Below, one piece after another: positions 1 to 9,068 of a DNA stretch of 64,000 nt; the stretch's first letter is position 1; every line of letters begins with the position of its first letter. The notes beneath the pieces are model-generated. The model saw nothing but the letters and a program-made list of their open reading frames with translations. It ran no database searches and was not told where the DNA came from. The stretch lies in assembly GCA_964568975.1 (NCBI GenBank), contig CAZMSO010000006.1, forward strand, positions 47,117 to 111,116, given 5' to 3'. Origin of the DNA: CAZADA01 sp964568975 (lineage in GTDB: Bacteria > Pseudomonadota > Alphaproteobacteria > Caulobacterales > Maricaulaceae). Both the position numbers and the translations under genes were made by a program.

Positions 1-242
1 GTGCCCGAAATGATGTTCAGCGCCAAAGACGCGCCCGTGAAAATCGCCGTCAGCCCCACCACCGGCAACGAGAAATAGCCGATGCGCATCAGCTGGCGCG
101 CCACTTGGCCGCCGAAAAAGGGCGGCGTGGCCGCCGCCGTCAGCGCACGCCCGGCGAACAGCGTCACCGCGCCCGCGGCCGCAGCCGTCGCCAACACCAC
201 GCGTCCGACTGAGCGCACGGGCGACAAGAGCGTGGCGATCAT
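1..242 (-). CDS. mlaE: MlaE-type ABC transporter permease, N-terminal part
   Basis: This is the first 80 codons of a minus-strand gene that runs off the left edge. The translation begins MIATLLSPVRSVGRV, then a hydrophobic stretch, then a segment ending TAIFTGASLALNIISG. That last segment is typical of the DUF140/MlaE permease family, inner-membrane subunits of ABC systems that move phospholipids between the inner and outer membranes. The ATG lies 2 nt after the alr stop, so the two genes are probably cotranscribed. The ATPase and MCE-domain partners would lie beyond the window. Family assignment is from recognition of the N-terminal half only. Confidence 0.75.
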   Translation of the reverse strand, partial: MIATLLSPVRSVGRVVLATAAAAGAVTLFAGRALTAAATPPFFGGQVARQLMRIGYFSLPVVGLTAIFTGASLALNIISG

Positions 243-244
243 CG

Positions 245-1450
245 TCACGCCGCGCCCCCGATATAGCGGCGCGCGCACCGCGGCCCGAGCCGGGTCAGGA
301 ACTCATAAGAGATGGTTCCCGCGGCGTCCGCCTGGTCATCAAGGGCGGCCTCAGCGCCCAAAAACGCCACCAGCGCGCCGGGGCGCGCGGCCTCGCCATG
401 CGCGGTCACATCGACAGTGATTAAATCCATGGAAATACGCCCGACAATCGGAGCGTTACGCCCCGCAAGAACCCCATAGCCCCCCGCGCCCGCCGCGCGC
501 AAGAAGCCGTCGGCGTAACCCAGCGCCACGGTCGCAATCTGCGCCGGCGCGGCCGCCGTGTGAGTGGCGCCATAGCCCACGCTCTCACCGGCGGCGATCG
601 TGCGCACCTGCAAGATCGGCGCTTCAAGCGTCACGACCGGCGTCAAGGTCGGCGCGCGCGGATCGGCGCGCTCGTCAAATGGTCGCCCGCCATAAAGCGC
701 AACGCCCGGGCGTGTGAGGTCAAACGCGTAAGCCTCGCCCATAAAAACGCCTGCGGAGTTGGCCAGGCTCAGCCGCGCTGCGGGCGTGACGGAGCGCACG
801 CGTGCGGCGGCGTTCTGGAATTGAGCGGCCTGGTGAGCGTTGAGCGGGTGCTCCGGCGTCGCCGCGCACGCCAAATGGCTCATAATCAGCGTCGGTTGCG
901 CTGCGATCAGCGTGTCGGGAGCGCCAAGCACTGCCGCAAGATCCGCCGCCGTCAGCCCCAAGCGGTTCATGCCGGTGTCGATGTGGAGCGTCGACGGCCC
1001 CGCGGCGCGCCACGTGCTGCAGGCCTCAGCCCACCGCCGCACTTGGTCTGGCGTGTTCAGCACAGGCGTGAGGGCGTGGGCGCTGTAGCACGCCTCCTCC
1101 CCCGGCATCAGGCCGTCGAGGATATGGATCGCGGCGTCGTCAGGGACCGCGCGGGCGCTGCGCAAGGCCACGCCTTCATCGGCGTTGGCGACAAAAAAGT
1201 GCCGGCACCCCGCCGCCGCCAGCGCCTGTGCGATACTGACCGCGCCAAGGCCATAGCCGTCCGCCTTCACCGCCGCGCCCGTGTGCGCTGTCGGCGCGGC
1301 CCGTTGCAGCGTTCGGTAATTGGCGATGAGGGCGTCTAAGTTGATGGTTAGACGCGGACGCGCCGCCGTCGGTCCGCGCGCGGCGGAGCCGCCGAGCGCG
1401 GGCGCGTCAGCCGCGAAGAGGGGGGCGCTTGGAGACGTCACGGAGCGCAA
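245..1450 (-). CDS. alr: Alanine racemase, PLP-dependent
   Basis: Interconverts L- and D-alanine in the cytoplasm, supplying D-Ala for peptidoglycan. The PLP-lysine motif AAVKADGYGLGA is present with K62 as the Schiff-base lysine. The second catalytic base, a Tyr, sits in ESVGYGATH in the C-terminal beta domain, and HIDTGMNRLG and CARRYIGG-type stretches also fit the family. The start at 1450 is TTG and gives 401 residues, about 30 more than usual. The extra N-terminus is Ala/Pro-rich and lacks a good internal ATG, so the true start may be a downstream GTG. The stop is 2 nt before the MlaE-type permease start. Confidence 0.93.
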   Translation of the reverse strand: MRSVTSPSAPLFAADAPALGGSAARGPTAARPRLTINLDALIANYRTLQRAAPTAHTGAAVKADGYGLGAVSIAQALAAAGCRHFFVANADEGVALRSARAVPDDAAIHILDGLMPGEEACYSAHALTPVLNTPDQVRRWAEACSTWRAAGPSTLHIDTGMNRLGLTAADLAAVLGAPDTLIAAQPTLIMSHLACAATPEHPLNAHQAAQFQNAAARVRSVTPAARLSLANSAGVFMGEAYAFDLTRPGVALYGGRPFDERADPRAPTLTPVVTLEAPILQVRTIAAGESVGYGATHTAAAPAQIATVALGYADGFLRAAGAGGYGVLAGRNAPIVGRISMDLITVDVTAHGEAARPGALVAFLGAEAALDDQADAAGTISYEFLTRLGPRCARRYIGGAA

Positions 1451-1491
1451 ATTAGGGCCAAACGCCTTGCGTGAGTATCACCAATCGCGGC

Positions 1492-2244
1492 TCAGAACGA
1501 CCACGAGAGCCCGCCGCCGGCCCACACCTCGGCGTCATCAGTGTCCGGACCGCGGCCATCGCGAAAGCGGCCCACGACCAGCTCGTCCGTCACGCTTGAG
1601 GCGCGCACGCCCACATAAGCCTCCACGCCGCGCAGGAAATCGCGCACAAGATCCGCGCGGCCGCGGGCGTAGAGAAAGTCATCCAGGTCTGATCCGCTCA
1701 CATGACCAATGTCGGCCGAGCCGCGCAGCGCCAGCAAGAACGGCAAGTCCACCCGGTCATAAACGCCAGCCTGCACCGTCCAGGCGTCGTTTTTTGTGTC
1801 GTAAAAGCCATAGGCGGCGGGACTGAGCGGCAGCTTGGCGACCAAGCCGGCGTAAAGCTCGACCCGGTCGTCGACGCGCAGAGCGGACTGCGCGCTCAGA
1901 TTGGCCGTCGCTGAAAGGCCGACATCAAGCTCTGCGCGCCGACCCAGCGCGCGCACCGCCCCGCCGCGGGCCGTCACGGCGGCGGTCGTTTCGTCAAACC
2001 CCGTCGCGTCATTGCGTATCCATGAGACAGCAACGTCCGCATAGGCGTCCCCAAGCGCGAGATCGCCAATCAGCGCAGCGGAAAAATCACCCAAACGCTG
2101 GCCGCGGAAAATCGCGTCCTGCTCCAGCTCAGCGCGCAGCGTGCGGCGAAAATCAAAGGCTGCAGCCGGCGAGGCGGCGAGGACGCCGAGGGCGAGCGCG
2201 ACACCGGCCCGCCGTCCACGGCGTCTGAGCGAGGAAAGGCCCAT
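1492..2244 (-). CDS. Predicted outer-membrane beta-barrel protein, TorF/porin-like
   Basis: About 250 residues. I chose the ATG at 2244 because a GGAG lies about 11 nt upstream; a GTG at 2277 would add 11 residues. An N-terminal signal peptide (Arg-rich start, hydrophobic core, SPAAAF cleavage region) is followed by alternating short polar and hydrophobic strands. The protein ends in GGGLSWSF, with the C-terminal Phe typical of BAM-assembled barrels. The early segment with DAIFRGQRLGDFS resembles the N-terminal part of the TIGR02001/TorF putative porins, but I cannot prove membership. No substrate can be inferred. It lies between alr and secA on the same strand. Confidence 0.6.
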   Translation of the reverse strand: MGLSSLRRRGRRAGVALALGVLAASPAAAFDFRRTLRAELEQDAIFRGQRLGDFSAALIGDLALGDAYADVAVSWIRNDATGFDETTAAVTARGGAVRALGRRAELDVGLSATANLSAQSALRVDDRVELYAGLVAKLPLSPAAYGFYDTKNDAWTVQAGVYDRVDLPFLLALRGSADIGHVSGSDLDDFLYARGRADLVRDFLRGVEAYVGVRASSVTDELVVGRFRDGRGPDTDDAEVWAGGGLSWSF

Positions 2245-2394
2245 CGCGTGTCTCACTCCATCGCCCGCAGTCGACACGGCTCGTAAGCCGCGTCCTGGCG
2301 GTGCGTCAAGGGAAGGGGACTGTGCGGCACGTAAATGGCGACGTCCGGCCAGGCGGGGGCCGCCCGACCGGCCGCCCGACCCGCGGCCGCGCGC

Positions 2395-5187
2395 TTACGC
2401 GTCGGCTTGGGCGGCGGCGATCGCGCCGTGGCAGTGTTTGTACTTCTTGCCCGAGCCGCAGGGGCAGGCCTCATTGCGCCCGACCCGACCCCAGGTTTCG
2501 GGCTTTTGCGGGTCCCGCGGCGCTTTCACGCCGGCGCGGGCGCCAGCGGCCGCGCGCGCCCGCGCGCGCCCGCCGCCATTGGCGGTCACGTGGTCAAGGG
2601 GCGCGCGCGCCCCGCCCACACGCAGGCCCGAGGGCGCAGCGTCATGGCGCTCAATCGTGCCCTCTGGCGGCGTCAGCGGCGGCGGCGGCGGCGCTTGCTG
2701 CACGCGCAAGCTCATCACCCGGCGCGTCACCTCCGCGCGCAGGCCGGACAACAACGCCTCAAACAACGCGAAGGCTTCAGTCTTGAATTCATTGAGCGGG
2801 TCGCGCTGCGCGTAGCCGCGCAAGTGAATCACAGAGCGCAAATGATCCAAGTGCTGCAAATGCTCACGCCAATGCATATCGATTGTTTGCAGCAGGATTT
2901 GCTTTTCCACCAGGCGCATGCGTTCGGGCGTCGCCTCCGTTGTGCGCTTGGCGTGGGTTTCATCGACCATGCGCGTGAGGCGCTCAATAATCTCTTCGTG
3001 AGCGATGCCTTCTTCAGCGGCCCACTCCTTAATCGGCGCCGCGACCCCGAGCACGGAACTCGCCTCTTCCGCCAATTCGGGAATGTTCCACTGATCAGCG
3101 TACGCTTTCGCCGGAATGTGGCGTGCGACCATGTCGCCGATCAGCTCGTGACGCATATCGCGCAGCACTTCGGCCACGTCATCGGCGCTCATGAACTCCA
3201 CGCGCTGTTCGAAGATGGCTTTGCGCTGGTCGTTGATGACATTGTCGTATTTGAGCAAGTTTTTGCGGATTTCGAAATTCCGCTGCTCCACCCGCTTTTG
3301 GGCGGTCTCCAGCGCCCGGCTCATCCAGGGGTGGACGATCGCCTCCCCCTCTTTCATGCCGAGGCCTTTCATGATGGCGTTCATGCGCTCCGGAGCGAAG
3401 ATGCGCATGAGATCGTCGTCCACCGAGACGAAGAATTTCGAGCGGCCCGGGTCGCCCTGGCGGCCCGTTCGTCCGCGCAGCTGGTTGTCGATGCGCCGGC
3501 TTTCATGGCGTTCGGAGCCGATCACATACAGCCCGCCGGCTTCCAGGGCCTCTTGGCGCTTTTGCGCGACGTCGCGCTCAATGGCGTCGCGCGCTTTGGC
3601 GAGCACGTCCGCTTCGGGCGGTTCGCCGCGGCGCTTTTCCGCCTCCGCCGTCCACTCCGCCAAGCGCATCTCGACATTGCCGCCGAGCTGAATGTCCGTG
3701 CCGCGCCCGGCCATATTGGTGGCGATGGTCACCGCCCCCGGCACGCCGGCTTGGGCGACGATCGCGGCTTCTTGCTCGTGATAGCGGGCGTTGAGGACTT
3801 GGTGGGGAATTTTGGCTTTCTTCAAGAGCTTGGATAGCTCTTCAGACTTTTCGATCGACACCGTGCCCACCAGCATTGGCTGGCCCGTGGCGTGACGCTC
3901 TTTAATCTCCGCCAGGATGGCGGCGTTTTTCTCCGCCGCGGTGCGATAAATCTCGTCTTCTTCATCGATCCGCTTCACGGGCCGGTTGGTGGGGATCTCC
4001 ACCACGCTCAACCCGTAAATCTCGCCGAATTCGGAAGCCTCCGTCGAGGCGGTGCCGGTCATGCCGGCCAGTTTGGTGTAGAGGCGGAAGAAATTTTGGA
4101 ATGTGATCGACGCGAGCGTCACATTCTCCGGCTGGATCGTGACGCCTTCTTTGGCTTCGATGGCTTGGTGCAAGCCCTCCGACAGCCGCCGGCCCTCCAT
4201 CATCCGGCCGGTGAACTCGTCAATCAGAACCACAGCATCGTTGCGCACAATGTAATCTTTGTCGCGTCTGAACAATTTGTGCGCGCGCAAGGCCTGATTC
4301 AAATGGTGGACCACGGAGACGTTGGCGATGTCATACAAGCCGCTTTCCGTGATCAGCTCATGCTCGAGCAAAATCCGTTCTGCGTTCTCATTGCCGTCTT
4401 CGGTCAAAGCAACCGAGCGTTGCTTTTCATCAATCTCGAAGTCATCGTCGAGCAAACTGGGGATCACGGCGTCAATAGTGCGATAAAAGTCTGAGCGATC
4501 GTCGGTCGGGCCTGAAATGATCAGCGGCGTACGCGCTTCGTCGACCAGAATGGAGTCCACCTCATCGACGATAGCGAAGTGGTGGCCGCGCTGCGCCATA
4601 TCCTCAAGCGCATATTTCATATTATCGCGCAGGTAATCGAAACCAAACTCATTGTTGGTTCCGTAGGTCACATCCGCACCATAGGCTTCTTTGCGCTGAA
4701 TATCGGTGAGGCCATGCACGATGCACCCCACCTCCAGACCTAAAAACCGGTAAACGCGCCCCATCCATTCCGCATCGCGGCGGGCGAGGTAATCGTTCAC
4801 GGTGATGACGTGGACGCCCTTACCTTCAAGCGCGTTGAGATAAACAGGCAGCGTCGCCACCAGCGTCTTACCTTCACCCGTGCGCATCTCAGCGATGTCG
4901 CCTTCGTGCAAGACGATGCCGCCGATCAACTGCACATCATAATGGCGTTGATTGAGCGTGCGCTTCGCCGCCTCACGCACCACCGCGAAGGCCGGCTCAA
5001 GCAAGGAGTCCAAGCTCTCACCCGCGGCGACCCGTTCCTTAAATTGGACCGTTTTTGCGCGCAATTCGCTATCGGTGAGCGCCTCAAACTCGCTCTCCAG
5101 CGCATTGATCCGCTGAACGCGCGGCTGGTGCTTGCGCACCTGCCGATCATTGGAGGAGCCGAACAACTTCTGCGCCAATTGGAGCAT
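2395..5187 (-). CDS. secA: Preprotein translocase ATPase SecA
   Basis: Motor ATPase that drives unfolded preproteins through SecYEG. From the ATG at 5187 the protein has 930 residues and begins MLQLAQKLFGSSNDRQ, the usual SecA start. An upstream in-frame TTG at 5253 would add 22 atypical residues. Walker A (GEGKT) is near residues 103-109. The DEVD box is followed by ILVDEARTPLIISG, and NMAGRGTDIQLGG and the QLRGRTGRQGDPG motif are intact. The C-terminus carries the zinc-binding SEC-C motif CPCGSGKKYKHCHG, used for SecB and lipid contacts. The gene is divergent from the parvulin lipoprotein at 5480, with a roughly 290-nt shared upstream region. Confidence 0.98.
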   Translation of the reverse strand: MLQLAQKLFGSSNDRQVRKHQPRVQRINALESEFEALTDSELRAKTVQFKERVAAGESLDSLLEPAFAVVREAAKRTLNQRHYDVQLIGGIVLHEGDIAEMRTGEGKTLVATLPVYLNALEGKGVHVITVNDYLARRDAEWMGRVYRFLGLEVGCIVHGLTDIQRKEAYGADVTYGTNNEFGFDYLRDNMKYALEDMAQRGHHFAIVDEVDSILVDEARTPLIISGPTDDRSDFYRTIDAVIPSLLDDDFEIDEKQRSVALTEDGNENAERILLEHELITESGLYDIANVSVVHHLNQALRAHKLFRRDKDYIVRNDAVVLIDEFTGRMMEGRRLSEGLHQAIEAKEGVTIQPENVTLASITFQNFFRLYTKLAGMTGTASTEASEFGEIYGLSVVEIPTNRPVKRIDEEDEIYRTAAEKNAAILAEIKERHATGQPMLVGTVSIEKSEELSKLLKKAKIPHQVLNARYHEQEAAIVAQAGVPGAVTIATNMAGRGTDIQLGGNVEMRLAEWTAEAEKRRGEPPEADVLAKARDAIERDVAQKRQEALEAGGLYVIGSERHESRRIDNQLRGRTGRQGDPGRSKFFVSVDDDLMRIFAPERMNAIMKGLGMKEGEAIVHPWMSRALETAQKRVEQRNFEIRKNLLKYDNVINDQRKAIFEQRVEFMSADDVAEVLRDMRHELIGDMVARHIPAKAYADQWNIPELAEEASSVLGVAAPIKEWAAEEGIAHEEIIERLTRMVDETHAKRTTEATPERMRLVEKQILLQTIDMHWREHLQHLDHLRSVIHLRGYAQRDPLNEFKTEAFALFEALLSGLRAEVTRRVMSLRVQQAPPPPPLTPPEGTIERHDAAPSGLRVGGARAPLDHVTANGGGRARARAAAGARAGVKAPRDPQKPETWGRVGRNEACPCGSGKKYKHCHGAIAAAQADA

Positions 5188-5479
5188 AAACGGGGCTTTC
5201 GTGTCTCGCAGCGCCGGGCGTGGCGTGAGCTTGCGGCCGTCAAGGGGGAGCAAAGCACAAAACGCGCCTCGACAGGACCGCCGCCGTCACTTAAGGACCC
5301 GGTCTCGGTGAGTCAACGCGAGCCGGCCTGCGTTCCGCCGGACGTGGGGGCGGGGCTGGCCGGCGTTGGGGCGCGTTCACACGTGGGGCGTCGAGGGACG
5401 GCGTGAGCGCCGGACAGCGCCCGCCGGGCGAGCGCCGCGCCCCGCGCTGCGACTGCGCTGAGGAAGCGCGCGATCTTGG

Positions 5480-6460
5480 ATGGGTGACATGCGTGTACTG
5501 CGTGGATTGAGCGGCGTCGCCGCCGCGGCCGCATTGGGACTGGTTGGATGCGGCGCGCCAGAGGGGGACGCCGACGTCGATCCTTTCGGCGCGGCTGTCG
5601 TGCGCATTGGCGATGCGGTCGCGGCGGAGGTGAACGGCACGCCCATTTATGTCTCGGATGTGCGCCGCGCCGGCGTCGACATGGAGATGGTGGAGGCGTC
5701 GGAGCCCCTCGACCCCAGCGGCGATCGCTTCGCGTATGTGTTGGATTGGCTGATCCAGCGTCGGCTGTTGGCGCTCGAAGCGCGCCGCCGCGGCCTCAAT
5801 CAAACGCAGGAGGCGCGGCGGCGCCTCGCGGTCGCTCAAGAAGCGATTCTCTACGACATTCTCGTGGAGACGGTGGAGGATGACGCCGTCACGGAAGAGG
5901 CGTTGCGCAAATTCTACCAAGAGCGCTTGCAATTCCCGCCGGGCGAGGAGGTGCGCGCGCGTCTCATCGTCACCGCCACACTAGCGGAGGCGGAGGCGAT
6001 CGCTGAACGCGCCCGTGTTGAAGGGGCTGATTTCGCCCAGCTGGCGCTGGAGAACTCCACCCATGACGCCACGCGCTTGGAAGGCGGGGACCTGGGCTAT
6101 TTCGGGCGCCAAGAACTGCCCGTGGAAGAGATCGAGACGGTCGCCTTCGCCACGGGCGTGGGCCAAGTGTCAGACCCCTTCCGCAGCCGTTTTGGCTGGC
6201 ACATTCTGAAGGTGGAGGACCGCCGCGAGCGCGACCACCGCACCTTTGAGGAGCTGCGTCCCCAATTGGCGCAATGGCTGCGCAATGAGGCGCGCGCCCA
6301 GTTGATCGAAAACTTGACGGATCCCGCGCGTGCGGGCGTGACGCGCTTCATCGGGTCAAGCGGCGGCGTCTCCGACGCGCCTTACGAGGAGCCGCGGCCG
6401 CCGTCTCCGGTCCCGGCTGACGCCGCCCCAGCGAGCGCAGCCCCGCCCGCGACTCCGTGA
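5480..6460 (+). CDS. Parvulin-type peptidyl-prolyl isomerase lipoprotein (SurA/PrsA-like)
   Basis: Predicted periplasmic folding catalyst for exported proteins. The N-terminus has a lipoprotein signal with lipobox LVGC (Cys at residue 24). A helical SurA-N-like region follows, with MLDWLIQRRLLALEA-like character. The parvulin domain spans roughly residues 150-260, with LEGGDLGYFGRQELP and SRFGWHILKVEDRR. The tail is Pro/Ala-rich. A second ATG at 5489 with GGATGG just upstream may be the real start. It is divergent from secA and its stop overlaps the GTG start of the Nudix gene by GTGA. In several alphaproteobacteria argJ lies between these two genes; it is absent here. Confidence 0.88.
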   Translation: MGDMRVLRGLSGVAAAAALGLVGCGAPEGDADVDPFGAAVVRIGDAVAAEVNGTPIYVSDVRRAGVDMEMVEASEPLDPSGDRFAYVLDWLIQRRLLALEARRRGLNQTQEARRRLAVAQEAILYDILVETVEDDAVTEEALRKFYQERLQFPPGEEVRARLIVTATLAEAEAIAERARVEGADFAQLALENSTHDATRLEGGDLGYFGRQELPVEEIETVAFATGVGQVSDPFRSRFGWHILKVEDRRERDHRTFEELRPQLAQWLRNEARAQLIENLTDPARAGVTRFIGSSGGVSDAPYEEPRPPSPVPADAAPASAAPPATP

Positions 6461-6945
6461 CGGCCAAGGAGGAGGCGGGCCGGCGCCCGCTTCTGGTGGC
6501 GGCGGCGGCGCTGTTGGACGCTGATGGGCGCGTTTTGCTCGCCCAACGTCCGGCTCACAAAGCCCATGGCGGCTTGTGGGAGTTTCCCGGCGGCAAGGTC
6601 GAGGCGGGCGAAACCCCAGAAGCCGGTTTGATCCGTGAGCTGCGCGAGGAGCTGGGCGTCGAGCCGTGCCCGACGTGTGTCGAGCCGTTCGCGTTTGCGT
6701 CAAGCGCCATCCACCGCCTGGCGCGCGCGACCGTTGGCGCGGAGGTCGGCCCCGCGGACACGCCGATGGATATCGTGCTGCTGCTGTACGCCTGCCGGCG
6801 CTGGGACGGGATTGCGGAAGGCCGCGAAGGCCAAGCGCTTGTCTGGTCGCCGCGGGACCGGCTCCATGAGCGACCGATGCCGCCCCTGGATCGGGAGCTC
6901 GCCGCCGCCGTGCGCGACCGGCTGCATGGCGCGCGCGTGGCCTAG
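6457..6945 (+). CDS. mutT: MutT-family Nudix hydrolase (8-oxo-dGTP diphosphatase type)
   Basis: 162 residues, GTG start overlapping the previous stop. The Nudix box is complete: G-K-VEAGETPEAGLIRELREELG matches GX5EX7REUXEEXGU, with the Mg-binding glutamates present. The fold continues with IHRLARATVG and LVWSPRDRLHERPMPP. The lead-in GLWEFPGGKVE is characteristic of MutT-type enzymes that hydrolyse 8-oxo-dGTP. Substrate is inferred from the family, not proven. It is translationally coupled to the parvulin lipoprotein gene and convergent with the methyltransferase at 6960, only 14 nt away, leaving no room for a separate terminator. Confidence 0.9.
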   Translation: MTAKEEAGRRPLLVAAAALLDADGRVLLAQRPAHKAHGGLWEFPGGKVEAGETPEAGLIRELREELGVEPCPTCVEPFAFASSAIHRLARATVGAEVGPADTPMDIVLLLYACRRWDGIAEGREGQALVWSPRDRLHERPMPPLDRELAAAVRDRLHGARVA

Positions 6946-6959
6946 ACGGCGCGGCCGCG

Positions 6960-7982
6960 TCACCGCCCCGCTTTTTCACCGGCGGATTGTTCCGTCACCC
7001 CTAACGCGTCGGCGAGGCGCGTCGTGGCGGTCCCGGGTTTGAGCGGCTTTTGCTGGGAGGCGTCCGGCGCCCAGCCCGTCGCCCACACAATCTCAAACGT
7101 CGCGCGCACCTTGCCGTCAGGGTCTGCAAACCGCGCGTGATAGTGCTCCGCCATGCGCACGAGCAGCCCGCGGGTGAGCGGTCGGCGGCTGCGCGCGACC
7201 ATGGCCGCGGTCTCGCCCATCGCGCGCAGGTCCCGCAACAATTCCAGCGGCGTGGCGTAGCGCACCGTCAACCGATCCACATCCGACACAGGAAGCGCAA
7301 ACCCCGCCCGTTGCAAAAGCCCTGCAAGATCAAGCGCATCGGCGAACGGCGCCACGCGCATTCCGGCGCCGCCGGTCTCGGCCTCCGCCGCCAACAGGCT
7401 CGCGCGCAGCTCCGTCAGCGTCGCGCCGCCAAAGAGCGCGCCGATGAAGAGGCCGTCAGGCTTGAGCGCGCGGCGGATCTGCACCAGAGCGCCCGGCAAG
7501 TCATTGACGGCATGCAGCGACAACACGCTGGCGATGAAGGCGAGCGCGCCGTCTGCAAAGGGCGAGCGCTCCTCATCCGCCACGATCCGCAGGGCGTCGG
7601 CGTCGGCGTCGGCCGCGGCGTCGGGTTCGGCGCGCGGAGCGAGGTCGGCTGCGACCAGCCACGGCATTTGCGCGCGCGCGGCGGGATCACGCGCCCAGGC
7701 CCGCGCCAACGCGTCGCCGCCGCCTAAGGCGACGGTTGTCGGAAACACGCGTTTGATCGCCGACACGCGCTCAATCACGGCGCGCGCGACATCATCGTGC
7801 AGAAAGGTGGCGGCGTCGGCGTGGAGGCTGGCCGCCGTCGCGCGCGCGGCGCGCGCGCGGCGCTGGCGCACAAGCGCGCGATCGAACACACTCGGCGCAG
7901 CCGCGCCGAGAACGGGGTCGGGGGCAGCCGCGCCGAGAACGGCGTCGCCGGGGGAGACAGATGAGGATGAGCGCGCACGCAT
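6960..7982 (-). CDS. SAM-dependent methyltransferase-domain protein (BioC/NDUFAF5-like)
   Basis: The core VFDRALVRQRRARAA, then VALGGGDAL, a SPFADGALAFIASVLSLHAVNDLPGA-type region and LKPDGLFIGALFGGATLTELR, match the alphaproteobacterial relatives of human NDUFAF5 (complex I assembly) and of BioC. The first glycine motif is ALGGG rather than the classic DxGxGxG, so activity is uncertain. The start is unclear. ATGs at 7982 and 7991 overlap the comF start on the opposite strand, and a GTG at 7889 immediately precedes the conserved VFDRA. Between them lies a low-complexity 27-nt tandem repeat, which suggests the conserved protein may start at 7889. It is divergent from comF. Confidence 0.75.
   Translation of the reverse strand: MRARSSSSVSPGDAVLGAAAPDPVLGAAAPSVFDRALVRQRRARAARATAASLHADAATFLHDDVARAVIERVSAIKRVFPTTVALGGGDALARAWARDPAARAQMPWLVAADLAPRAEPDAAADADADALRIVADEERSPFADGALAFIASVLSLHAVNDLPGALVQIRRALKPDGLFIGALFGGATLTELRASLLAAEAETGGAGMRVAPFADALDLAGLLQRAGFALPVSDVDRLTVRYATPLELLRDLRAMGETAAMVARSRRPLTRGLLVRMAEHYHARFADPDGKVRATFEIVWATGWAPDASQQKPLKPGTATTRLADALGVTEQSAGEKAGR
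7897..7950. repeat. 27-nt tandem repeat, two copies
   Basis: Two adjacent units starting at 7897 and 7924 share GCAGCCGCGCCGAGAACGG exactly and agree at 24 of 27 positions. In the minus-strand reading frame each unit encodes nine residues (LGAAAPDPV type). The repeat lies between the possible start codons of the methyltransferase and just upstream of the divergent comF gene, so it may be promoter-region DNA rather than coding. Confidence 0.7.
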
Positions 7983-8805
7983 GAACCGCATATGGGACGG
8001 CTGGGCCGCAGCGACGAGCGATCGCGGCCGGCGCCGCGCGCGCGCATGGGCGGTCCGGGGGGCGCGGGCGCTGATCGATGTGGCGTTGCCCCCGACATGC
8101 TTGGCGACGGACGAGCCCGTGGAGGCGGCGGGGCGCGTGTCGCCGGCCGCCTGGGCGCGTTTGACCTTCCTCACAGCGCCCCAATGCGCGCGCTGTGGAA
8201 CGCCGTTTTCCTGCGATTGGGGGCGTGAAGCGCTGTGTGGCGCGTGCTTAGCGCGCCCGCCCGTGTTCGATACGGCGCGCGCGGCGTTAGCCTATGACGA
8301 TGACAGCCGCCCGTTGGTGTTGGCGTTTAAGCATGGCGGGCGCGTGGACGGGCTGCCAGCGTTCGCAGGATGGATGGCCGCCGCGATGGCGCCGGGCGCG
8401 GCGGCGGACATCGTCCTTCCCACGCCGCTGCATCCATCGCGCTTGCGCGCACGCCGCTTCAACCAAGCCACGCTGTTAGCGCGCGCGCTGGCGCGGCGGC
8501 TCGGTTGGCCCTTCGACGCCGACGCCCTGGAGCGGATTAAGCCCACCGTGAGCCAAGGCGGCCTCTCCGCGTCCGGCCGTCGGCGCAATGTCGCCGGCGC
8601 GTTCACTGTCCCTGCGGCCGCGCGCTCGCGCGTCCAGGGCGCGCGCGTCCTGGTGGTGGATGATGTCTTTACCACGGGCGCCACCGCGCAAGCCGCGACG
8701 CGCGCGCTCAAGCGGGCCGGCGCGGCGCGTGTCGATGTCGTGAGCCTGGCGCGCGTTGTGCGCCTTGACGATCCCACTACATACCCGTCAAGGAGAGCGC
8801 CATGA
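7981..8805 (+). CDS. comF: ComF-family amidophosphoribosyltransferase-like protein
   Basis: 274 residues. An N-terminal zinc-ribbon-like region with CARC and CGAC pairs is followed by a type I phosphoribosyltransferase domain. The PRPP-binding signature is VLVVDDVFTTGATAQA, and LKAGRRR-like ASGRRRNVAGAF precedes it. ComF proteins are needed for DNA uptake in transformable bacteria. In most alphaproteobacteria the gene is conserved without a demonstrated role. It heads a compact operon: its stop overlaps the grxC start (ATGA). The ATG at 7981 overlaps the divergent methyltransferase start on the other strand. Confidence 0.9.
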   Translation: MNRIWDGWAAATSDRGRRRARAWAVRGARALIDVALPPTCLATDEPVEAAGRVSPAAWARLTFLTAPQCARCGTPFSCDWGREALCGACLARPPVFDTARAALAYDDDSRPLVLAFKHGGRVDGLPAFAGWMAAAMAPGAAADIVLPTPLHPSRLRARRFNQATLLARALARRLGWPFDADALERIKPTVSQGGLSASGRRRNVAGAFTVPAAARSRVQGARVLVVDDVFTTGATAQAATRALKRAGAARVDVVSLARVVRLDDPTTYPSRRAP

Positions 8806-9068
8806 CCAAAGTGACTGTCTACACGAAGCCGTTTTGTCCCTACTGCATGCGCGCCATGTTTTTGCTGCGCAACAAGGGTGCGGATGTGACGGAGATCGCC
8901 AACGCCCACCGCCCGCACGTGCGCGAGGAGATGCGCGCGCGGTCCGGCGGAGCCGACACTTTCCCGCAAATTTTCGTTGGCGAGCAGCATGTCGGCGGGT
9001 GTGACGACCTCCTGGCGCTGGAGCGGCGGGGCGCGCTCGACGCGCTGCTGGCGGGCGACGCCGCGTGA
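8802..9068 (+). CDS. grxC: Dithiol glutaredoxin 3
   Basis: 88-residue glutathione-dependent disulfide reductase of the cytoplasm. The redox motif CPYC is at residues 12-15, the cis-proline is in TFPQIF, and the glutathione-binding GGCDD follows. A strong AAGGAGA lies 5 nt before the ATG. The ATG overlaps the comF stop and the stop overlaps the GTG of the nitrilase gene, so translation of all three is coupled. Order comF-grxC-nitrilase-DUF1178 recurs in alphaproteobacteria. Confidence 0.96.
   Translation: MTKVTVYTKPFCPYCMRAMFLLRNKGADVTEIANAHRPHVREEMRARSGGADTFPQIFVGEQHVGGCDDLLALERRGALDALLAGDAA

Noticed and set aside
2335..3837. 500-codon open frame opposite secA
   Set aside because: It is antisense to an intact SecA and arises from the high-GC codon bias; its translation has no recognisable motif.
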